Below, piece after piece: positions 57,397 through 64,000 of a DNA stretch of 64,000 bases. The translations under genes and the position numbers were made by a program. Each line of letters opens with the position of its first letter. Position 1 is the first letter of the stretch. This stretch comes from Cellvibrionales bacterium (GTDB lineage Bacteria; Pseudomonadota; Gammaproteobacteria; Pseudomonadales; JAHEIH01): the NCBI GenBank assembly GCA_024639455.1, contig JAHEIH010000026.1:242987-306986 (forward strand), given 5' to 3'. Below the pieces are notes generated by a model, which saw only the letters and a program-made list of their open reading frames with translations, ran no database searches and was not told the DNA's origin.

Positions 57397-57552
57397 ATGC
57401 GCGATAAGATCCGTTTGAACTCATCAGCTGGTACTGGTCACTTCTACACCACTACCAAAAACAAGCGTAATATGCCCGAAAAAATGGAGATCAAAAAATT
57501 TGATCCCGTGGTTCGTCAGCACGTTATCTACAAAGAAGGCAAAATCAAGTAA
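57397..57552 (+). CDS. rpmG: 50S ribosomal protein L33
   Basis: 51 residues: [20 protein letters not shown], then [20 protein letters not shown] and [11 protein letters not shown]. An AAGGAG site lies 10 bases upstream. It lacks the four zinc cysteines of the C+ form, so it is the zinc-free type of most gammaproteobacteria. Ends in a terminator. Confidence 0.95.
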   Translation: MRDKIRLNSSAGTGHFYTTTKNKRNMPEKMEIKKFDPVVRQHVIYKEGKIK

Positions 57553-57572
57553 CCACTTGACGCACCCTTCTA

Positions 57573-57598
57573 AAACCCGGCATTGTCCGGGTTTTTTT
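57573..57598 (+). terminator. Rho-independent terminator of rpmBG
   Basis: AACCCGG (57574-57580) and CCGGGTT (57587-57593) form a seven-base stem preceded by A's and followed by seven T's, 21 bases past rpmG. Confidence 0.9.
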
Positions 57599-57621
57599 AT
57601 GGTCGAAATAAGGTCAAGGAC

Positions 57622-58437
57622 ATGCCAGAGTTACCCGAAGTCGAAACAACCGTGCGCGGTGTTGCCCCCCATGTGAGCGGCCAGCTCGTGGTGGGCTTAG
57701 AGGTGCGCAACCCCAGCCTGCGCTGGCCAGTACCCGATGATTTGGCCGACGTAATCGTGGGTCAAGCAATACGCGCTGTTAGCCGCCGCGCTAAATACTT
57801 ATTGTTTGCCTTTGATGCAGGTCACATGTTGGTCCACCTTGGCATGTCTGGCAGCCTGCGTATGGTGGAGCCCAGCACACCACTAAAAACCCATGACCAC
57901 CTTGTGTTCAGCCTCAGCAATGGTATGCAAATGCGCTATCACGACCCGCGTCGCTTTGGCTGTGTGTTGTGGACCTTTGCTGCTGTGGATGAGCACGACC
58001 TCATCGCCCATCTTGGGCCCGAGCCGTTGAGCGATGACTTCGATGCGGCCTATCTATATAAGCTATCACGCGGGCGTAAATTGGCTAGCAAGTTATTCGT
58101 CATGGATAGCAAGGTAGTGGTCGGGGTGGGGAATATTTACGCTAACGAAGCCTTGTTTGCCGCCGAGATCAATCCCAACAAGCCGGCGGGTAAGCTTACC
58201 AAGCCCGCCTGTGAGCGCGTGGTCGCTGAAATCAAGACAGTATTAGCGGCGGCGATCAAGCAGGGCGGCACAACGTTGCGGGATTTCGTCAATAGCGACG
58301 GCCAGCCTGGCTATTTCAAACAGACGCTGGCGGTATATGGGCGCGGTGGACAACCCTGTGTCTCGTGTGGTGAGGTGTTGAAGGAGATTCGTTTGGGGCA
58401 GCGGTCGACGGTGTTTTGTCGCCACTGCCAGCGCTAG
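57622..58437 (+). CDS. mutM: Formamidopyrimidine-DNA glycosylase
   Basis: Removes oxidised purines such as 8-oxoguanine. 271 residues from ATG 57622, where the catalytic Pro2-Glu3 follow (MPELPEVETTVRGV); an upstream TTG start would destroy the active N-terminus. The zinc finger at the C-terminus is CVSCGEVLKEIRLGQRSTVF with CRHCQ. The helix-two-turn-helix VGNIYANEALFAAEINP is present. Confidence 0.96.
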   Translation: MPELPEVETTVRGVAPHVSGQLVVGLEVRNPSLRWPVPDDLADVIVGQAIRAVSRRAKYLLFAFDAGHMLVHLGMSGSLRMVEPSTPLKTHDHLVFSLSNGMQMRYHDPRRFGCVLWTFAAVDEHDLIAHLGPEPLSDDFDAAYLYKLSRGRKLASKLFVMDSKVVVGVGNIYANEALFAAEINPNKPAGKLTKPACERVVAEIKTVLAAAIKQGGTTLRDFVNSDGQPGYFKQTLAVYGRGGQPCVSCGEVLKEIRLGQRSTVFCRHCQR

Positions 58438-58438
58438 A

Positions 58439-59181
<743 letters not shown>

Positions 59182-59227
59182 TCAGCTCACTTTTGCGGGC
59201 GCATAGTATACATATTGATCAAGGGTC

Positions 59228-59836
59228 TCAACAATCTTCAACTATACGCCGTTCATAGAGTGAATAAATCACCTGTCCCGCGGTCTTTTCACGGTGGAGA
59301 TGCCAGTGCGGCGGGATATTTGGTGTGGGTAAGCGCTTGTCGGCCTCGAGATAAATCCACGCCTGATCGCCCAGCCAGTTGCCCTCTTCTAACAAGGTAG
59401 CACACTGGCCCGCTAATTCTGCAGCGAAGGGGGGGTCGATAAAGACGATGTCGAAGGGCGCTTCGCTGTTGCCTCGCGCTAAGTAGGCGAGGCTGTCGTC
59501 GCTGTATACCTTGAGCTTTTGCGTGCCGAGTGTGGCCGCGTGGTGGCGAATGGTCTGGGCGGCACGTTTATCGAGTTCTAGCGCATACACGCTATCGGCC
59601 CCTCTAGATAAGGCTTCCAGTGACAGTGCGCCGCTGCCGGCAAATAGGTCGAGGCAGCGCGCCTCGGGTAGGTAGCCCATTAACCAATTGAATAGGGTTT
59701 CGCGCACGCGGTCGCCGGTGGGTCGTAAACCCGCAACATCGGGGAAGTGCAGTACGCGGCCCCGCCATTGGCCACCAATAATGCGCAGTCTTCCCATGTC
59801 TGGTTGGGGTGTTTTGGAGGGGCGCTTAGCTCGCAT
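59228..59836 (-). CDS. rsmD: 16S rRNA (guanine(966)-N2)-methyltransferase
   Basis: 202 residues. SAM-binding LDLFAGSGALSLEALSRGA and the catalytic IDPPF motif (DIVFIDPPFA) are clear; RPTGDRVRETLFNWL precedes them. Divergent from ftsY, the usual arrangement. The stop lies about 50 bases after coaD's start, in the same direction. Confidence 0.94.
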   Translation of the reverse strand: MRAKRPSKTPQPDMGRLRIIGGQWRGRVLHFPDVAGLRPTGDRVRETLFNWLMGYLPEARCLDLFAGSGALSLEALSRGADSVYALELDKRAAQTIRHHAATLGTQKLKVYSDDSLAYLARGNSEAPFDIVFIDPPFAAELAGQCATLLEEGNWLGDQAWIYLEADKRLPTPNIPPHWHLHREKTAGQVIYSLYERRIVEDC

Positions 59837-59943
59837 AGCATCCTCAATCTGTTAACGAATGTGGTAGCATACCGCACTTGCGAGCTACACTCATGCGCAA
59901 TCCTCGATCGGATTCGATCGGGCTGCCATTACAGGTTGTTGAG

Positions 59944-61032
59944 ATGATATTTTTTTGGAAGAAAAAGTCGGCCGATGCCGAGCAACGCGAGCGCGAAACT
60001 GAAGTCGAGTTGATGCGCAGCGAAGGCCTGCTCGAAGATGACATAGAAGAGACGTTGCGCGATGAGTCGACGCCCGACCACGAGGCGCGCGAGGCAGAGG
60101 CCGTCGAAAAAATCGACAACAGTTTGATGGGTCGATTAAAGCGCGGTCTCAGTAAAACCAGTGCCCTGTTGGGCGGGGGTATTGGCGATTTGTTGTTGGG
60201 CAAAAAAGCCATCGACGACGATCTCTTGGAAGCGTTGGAAACTCAGTTATTGGTGGCGGATATCGGCATCGATGCGACCCAAAATATCATCCGCCAGTTG
60301 ACCGAGCGGGTGGCCCGCAAGCAGCTGTCTGACAGTGAAGCCCTACTCGAGGCACTTAAAGACATCCTTGCTGAAATGTTATCCGAGGTCGAACAACCGC
60401 TGGAAATCCCCGAGTGCGAAGGTCCTTTCGTGATTTTGATGGTCGGTATTAATGGCGCCGGCAAGACCACCACCATTGGCAAGATGGCGCGACGCTTTCA
60501 GGCCGAAGGCAAGTCAGTCATGTTGGCGGCCGGCGACACCTTCCGCGCTGCGGCGGTTGAGCAATTGCAAGAGTGGGGGCGTCGCAACGATGTACCGGTT
60601 GTTGCTCAGCACACCGGCGCCGATAGCGCCTCGGTACTGTTTGACGCCCTGCAAGCCGCACAGGCGCGTAAGGTCGATGTGCTGATCGCCGACACCGCCG
60701 GTCGTCTTCACAATAAAGACAACCTAATGGAAGAATTGAAAAAGTGTGTGCGGGTGATGAAAAAACTCGACGCCGAAGCACCCCATGAAGTGATGTTGGT
60801 ACTCGATTCGGGGACAGGTCAGAACGCGCTCGCCCAGGCGAAGCACTTCCGTGATGCGGTTGGTGTCAGCGGTATTACCTTGACTAAAATGGATGGCACC
60901 GCCAAAGGCGGTATGATCTGTTCGGTATCAAGCCAACTCGGCTTGCCGGTGCGTTTTATCGGGATCGGTGAGAAAGCGGTCGATCTTCGCCCCTTCCACG
61001 CCAAAGATTTCGTCGACGCGCTATTCGGGTAA
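59944..61032 (+). CDS. ftsY: Signal recognition particle receptor FtsY
   Basis: Docks the SRP-ribosome complex at the membrane. 362 residues from ATG 59944 (MIFFWKKKSADAEQ); a longer frame open from 59878 adds 22 residues. After an acidic A domain (about 15-65), the NG domain has GINGAGKTTTIGKMA, DTAGRLHNK, and TKMDGTAKGG. It leads ftsE and ftsX. Confidence 0.94.
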   Translation: MIFFWKKKSADAEQRERETEVELMRSEGLLEDDIEETLRDESTPDHEAREAEAVEKIDNSLMGRLKRGLSKTSALLGGGIGDLLLGKKAIDDDLLEALETQLLVADIGIDATQNIIRQLTERVARKQLSDSEALLEALKDILAEMLSEVEQPLEIPECEGPFVILMVGINGAGKTTTIGKMARRFQAEGKSVMLAAGDTFRAAAVEQLQEWGRRNDVPVVAQHTGADSASVLFDALQAAQARKVDVLIADTAGRLHNKDNLMEELKKCVRVMKKLDAEAPHEVMLVLDSGTGQNALAQAKHFRDAVGVSGITLTKMDGTAKGGMICSVSSQLGLPVRFIGIGEKAVDLRPFHAKDFVDALFG

Positions 61033-61035
61033 GCC

Positions 61036-61701
61036 ATGATCCAATTCGACAATGTCAGCAAGCGTTATCCCTGCGGCCACGAAGCCTTAAGTAACGTCAG
61101 CTTCCAGCTCGACGCGCGTGGCATGGCTTTCCTAACCGGTCACTCTGGGGCAGGTAAGTCGACCCTGTTGAAGTTGATCATGTTGATGGAACAGCCAAGT
61201 CAAGGCCATGTGCTGGTGGGGGGTAAGTCACTGCAAAGCATGGGGCGTGCAGGTATTCCCCAGTTGCGCCGACGTATCGGTGTGGTTTTTCAAAACCACC
61301 ATTTGTTGTTTGACCGCACCGTGTTCGACAACGTTGCCCTGCCCCTACAAATCTGTGGTGTTGAGCACCGTGAAATCGGGCGACGTGTGCGCGCCGCACT
61401 CGATAAAGTAGGCCTGCTAGATAAAGAGAAAGCCATGCCGATCACTTTGTCTGGGGGTGAGCAGCAGCGTGTAGGCATCGCGCGTGCGGTAGTTAACAAG
61501 CCCGCTTTGCTGCTCGCCGACGAGCCTACCGGTAACCTCGACCCCGAGTTGTCGGCGGAAATTATGACGCTATTCCGCGAATTTAACCAAGTGGGTGTGA
61601 CCGTGTTGATCGCCTCGCACGATATCGCCTTGATTGAGTCGATGGGTTGTCGACGTCTAGTACTCGACCACGGGCGCTTATTCGATGGTGGCCGCCGATG
61701 A
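61036..61701 (+). CDS. ftsE: Cell division ATP-binding protein FtsE
   Basis: The ATPase of the FtsEX complex that activates cell-wall hydrolases at the septum. 221 residues. Walker A GHSGAGKST, signature LSGGEQQR, Walker B ALLLADEPTGNLD. Starts three bases after ftsY, and its stop overlaps the ftsX ATG. Confidence 0.96.
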   Translation: MIQFDNVSKRYPCGHEALSNVSFQLDARGMAFLTGHSGAGKSTLLKLIMLMEQPSQGHVLVGGKSLQSMGRAGIPQLRRRIGVVFQNHHLLFDRTVFDNVALPLQICGVEHREIGRRVRAALDKVGLLDKEKAMPITLSGGEQQRVGIARAVVNKPALLLADEPTGNLDPELSAEIMTLFREFNQVGVTVLIASHDIALIESMGCRRLVLDHGRLFDGGRR

Positions 61702-62663
61702 ACAGCAATAAAGGCGCGGTGCAGTCGCGCGTGACCTGGCGCCATCGTTGGGCTGCTTATCGGCTGGATCACAAGCGCGTGGCAGCGGAAAGTTGGCGTC
61801 GACTATTTGCGACCCCCTTTGCCACTGTGATGGCGTGGTTGGTGATTGCTATTGCATTGAGCCTGCCCACCGGTATGAGTATCGCCATTAATAATTTGCA
61901 ATCGCTTGGTGAGCACTGGGATGGCGGTGTGTCGGCCTCGTTGTTTTTAGACGCACGGGTGGACGAAAAACGCGCCCGTCAGTTGGCAGAGACGCTGCGC
62001 GATAGAAGCGATGTTAGCGAGGTGGTGTTTATTTCACGCGAGCAAGCGCTGCGCGAATTCGAGCAAGTCTCGGGCCTTGATAACGTGTTGAGTTACCTCG
62101 ATGAAAACCCGCTGCCCTCGGTGCTGGTGGTAACACCGACCGATCTCAGCATGAGCAGTGCTGCCAGCGAGCGTTTTATTGAAACCATGTCCAGTATTCC
62201 CGGCGTAGAAAAGGTGCAATTGGACATGCAGTGGGTTAACCGCCTACAGCAGATCCTCACCTTGTTTGATCGCCTCGCCACCGTATTGGCGTTGCTGTTA
62301 GCTCTCGGCGTGATATTGGTGATAGGCAACACCGTGCGCATGACCATCGAACAGCGGCGCGATGAAATCGTGGTGGCTAAGTTGGTAGGCGCTTCGGACA
62401 GTTTTGTGCAAAGACCCTTTTTATACGCCGGTGCATGGTATGGCTTGGGCGGAGGTATTTTGGCTTGTGTCATCGTCTGGGTGGTTAGTTGGTGGCTGTC
62501 TGGCCCCATTGAGTCTTTGGCCGATGCTTACCAAGCGAGTTTCTATGCTCACAGCCTTGGTGTGTTGCCCGCCCTAGCGGTTTGCACTATCGGCGTGGTC
62601 ATGGGATTGCTGGGAAGTGCCGTGGCGGTATTCAAACATTTGCGAGAAATTGAGCCAACGTAA
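61698..62663 (+). CDS. ftsX: Cell division protein FtsX
   Basis: The membrane partner of FtsE. 321 residues from ATG 61698, which overlaps the ftsE stop (ATGA). Four membrane helices with a periplasmic loop of about 130 residues after the first (LQSLGEHWDGGVSASLFLD) that signals to EnvC/amidases. The C-terminal helices include LALGVILVIGNTVRMTIEQR with RRDEIVVAKLVGAS. Confidence 0.95.
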   Translation: MNSNKGAVQSRVTWRHRWAAYRLDHKRVAAESWRRLFATPFATVMAWLVIAIALSLPTGMSIAINNLQSLGEHWDGGVSASLFLDARVDEKRARQLAETLRDRSDVSEVVFISREQALREFEQVSGLDNVLSYLDENPLPSVLVVTPTDLSMSSAASERFIETMSSIPGVEKVQLDMQWVNRLQQILTLFDRLATVLALLLALGVILVIGNTVRMTIEQRRDEIVVAKLVGASDSFVQRPFLYAGAWYGLGGGILACVIVWVVSWWLSGPIESLADAYQASFYAHSLGVLPALAVCTIGVVMGLLGSAVAVFKHLREIEPT

Positions 62664-62717
62664 ACGTTGCGCTTGAAATGGGAACTTTCTGACCCCATAG
62701 TGTCTTATATAGCGGCA

Positions 62718-62746
62718 TTGGCATATCTATCATGTCTTGCTATTAT
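62718..62746 (+). promoter_or_regulatory. Sigma-70 promoter of rpoH
   Basis: TTGGCA (62718-62723) and TATTAT (62741-62746) with 17 bases between. The leader would be about 45 bases and includes the strong GGAGGAG ribosome site. Confidence 0.6.
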
Positions 62747-62796
62747 TGTGCAGCTATACGTAGATGGTGTAGTAACACTGTCATTTTGGAGGAGTA

Positions 62797-63651
62797 ATGA
62801 GCACTAGCTTACAAACCTACGCAAACTTGTGCCCTGGGGCGAATCTCGCGGCTTACACGCAGACTGTATCTGCGATTCCGCTGCTAACAGCAGAGGAAGA
62901 GTTGGCGCTGGCTGAAGAGCTGTATTATCACGACAATCTTGATTCGGCGCGCCAGCTCGTTATGTCGCACCTACGTTTTGTGGTGCATATTGCAAAAAGT
63001 TACTCGGGTTATGGTCTGGCCGAAGCTGACCTGATCCAAGAGGGCAACGTTGGCCTGATGAAGGCCGTAAAGCGTTTTAACCCCGAAAAAGGCGTTCGTC
63101 TGGTGTCGTTCGCCGTGCACTGGATCAAAGCCGAAATCCATGAATTCGTGTTGCGCAACTGGCGTATCGTCAAAGTGGCGACCACCAAGGCGCAACGTAA
63201 ATTGTTCTTCAACCTTCGTTCAAGCAAGCAGCGTTTAGCCTGGTTGTCACAGGATGAAGCGCAGCGCATCGCCGACGACCTAGGGGTTGAATTACGCGAT
63301 GTGCAGCAAATGGAAAATCGCCTCAGCTCTACCGACGCGGCCTTTGACGGTTATGGCGATGACAGCGACGAGAGCGATTTTGTGGCGCCTGCGAATTATT
63401 TAGAAGACAACAGCCACAACCCTGCCATGCTGTTGGAAAACGCCGACTGGGAAGCCAACACGATGCAGAATTTGCATATGGCGTTGGAGTCACTCGATGA
63501 GCGTAGCCGCGACATCATTGCTAAGCGTTGGTTGAGCGAAGACAAAAGTACCTTGCACGATCTAGCGGCTGAATACGGTGTCTCTGCCGAGCGCATCCGC
63601 CAGTTGGAAAACAATGCTATGAAAAAGGTTCGCGCCGTTTTAGAGGCCTAG
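62797..63651 (+). CDS. rpoH: Heat-shock sigma factor RpoH (sigma-32)
   Basis: 284 residues. Region 2 ([20 protein letters not shown]) is followed by the RpoH box ([14 protein letters not shown]), which in E. coli sigma-32 takes part in heat-shock control and turnover. Region 4 ends in [20 protein letters not shown]. It follows ftsYEX, the conserved order. Confidence 0.96.
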   Translation: MSTSLQTYANLCPGANLAAYTQTVSAIPLLTAEEELALAEELYYHDNLDSARQLVMSHLRFVVHIAKSYSGYGLAEADLIQEGNVGLMKAVKRFNPEKGVRLVSFAVHWIKAEIHEFVLRNWRIVKVATTKAQRKLFFNLRSSKQRLAWLSQDEAQRIADDLGVELRDVQQMENRLSSTDAAFDGYGDDSDESDFVAPANYLEDNSHNPAMLLENADWEANTMQNLHMALESLDERSRDIIAKRWLSEDKSTLHDLAAEYGVSAERIRQLENNAMKKVRAVLEA

Positions 63652-63670
63652 TGCCCGCGCGAGCTAATTA

Positions 63671-63699
63671 AACCGCCCCTGCTTGGCAGTGGCGGTTTT
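63671..63699 (+). terminator. Rho-independent terminator of rpoH
   Basis: AACCGCC (63671-63677) and GGCGGTT (63691-63697) form a stem with a 13-base loop, followed by seven T's and preceded by A's. Confidence 0.85.
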
Positions 63700-63715
63700 T
63701 TTATTTGAGATAACA

Positions 63716-64000
63716 ATGGATAAAATTTTCTTATTGTTCGCCGCCTTGTTCGGCACCACCGCGGTGGGCTTGGGCGCTTTCGCTTCGCACGGTCTGCGCG
63801 GTCAGCTCAGCGATCGTTTATTAAATACGTTTCAAACCGGCGTGGAATACCAGATGTACCACGCGATTGCCCTATTGGGTGTGGGTATCTTGGCTCGCCT
63901 TTGGCCGTCGTCAGCCTTCAATGTAGCCGGCGGCTTATTTATTGTTGGTGTATTGCTGTTTTCGTGTAGCCTATACGGCTTGGCGCTGGGTGGTCCACGC
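63716..64000 (+). CDS. DUF423 membrane protein (3' end outside window)
   Basis: The first 95 codons run to the window edge. MDKIFLLFAALFGTTAVGLG with AFASHGLRGQLSDRLLNTFQ, and TGVEYQMYHAIALLGVG, is the start of a DUF423 (YgdD-like) protein, a small four-helix inner-membrane protein of unknown function. A weak ribosome site precedes the ATG. Confidence 0.88.
   Translation, partial: MDKIFLLFAALFGTTAVGLGAFASHGLRGQLSDRLLNTFQTGVEYQMYHAIALLGVGILARLWPSSAFNVAGGLFIVGVLLFSCSLYGLALGGPR

Overview
The window looks like an origin-proximal stretch of a marine gammaproteobacterial chromosome, from a lineage related to Pseudomonas/Cellvibrionales. The order atpAGDC-glmU-glmS, gmk-rpoZ-spoT-ridA-recG-hup-ubiA, rph-crc-pyrE, slmA-argB-coaBC-radC-rpmBG-mutM and coaD-rsmD-ftsYEX-rpoH is what I recall for such genomes. 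Genus cannot be fixed from the sequence alone. Coding density is very high, and several convergent gene pairs overlap at their stop codons.

Layout. 1-7.2 kb: the end of the ATP synthase operon, amino-sugar synthesis (glmU, glmS) and phhB. 7.2-24.1 kb: a secreted M1-type peptidase, lipid-A phosphoethanolamine transferase with a PAP2 phosphatase, a HexR-like regulator, uvrD coupled to a TRAP substrate-binding protein, a thioesterase, the TRAP permeases, a small lipoprotein, yaaA, a response regulator whose Shine-Dalgarno sits in a hairpin loop, ubiA and HU. 24.1-25.7 kb: a non-coding gap with paired DnaA boxes and a perfect FNR/Anr box, a ClpP2-like protease and a sulfotransferase split into two frames. 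25.7-31.4 kb: recG-ridA-spoT-rpoZ-gmk, read leftwards.

31.4-49.6 kb is accessory DNA lying between gmk and yicC, which are neighbours in relatives. It holds a sugar-type MFS transporter behind a LacI-type operator, an ArgO/LysE exporter, a FadL-type porin, a hybrid histidine kinase with a degenerate ATP site followed by a REC-GGDEF diguanylate cyclase, two small secreted proteins, and a DddP-like (DMSP lyase family) gene. After that comes the most unusual part: an AT-rich, tightly packed six-gene operon (42.4-48.1 kb) in which every product carries an export signal. Two products share a duplicated N-terminal domain, and at least two show LPP20/FlgT/CsgG-like features. It lies between two 1,028-bp direct repeats, identical wherever compared, each holding the 5' part of the dddP-like gene and its upstream DNA. 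The second gene copy is truncated, and the repeat ends exactly inside an IS3-family transposase remnant.

49.6-64 kb returns to core genes: yicC, rph, a Crc-like protein that has lost nuclease residues, pyrE, slmA, argB, coaBC, radC, rpmBG, mutM, ferredoxin, coaD, rsmD, ftsYEX, rpoH and the start of a DUF423 gene.

The best candidate for an undescribed system is the all-exported operon at 42.4-48.1 kb. Its function is unknown to me; the domain content suggests a periplasmic or outer-membrane-associated assembly. All calls are by eye, without database searches.
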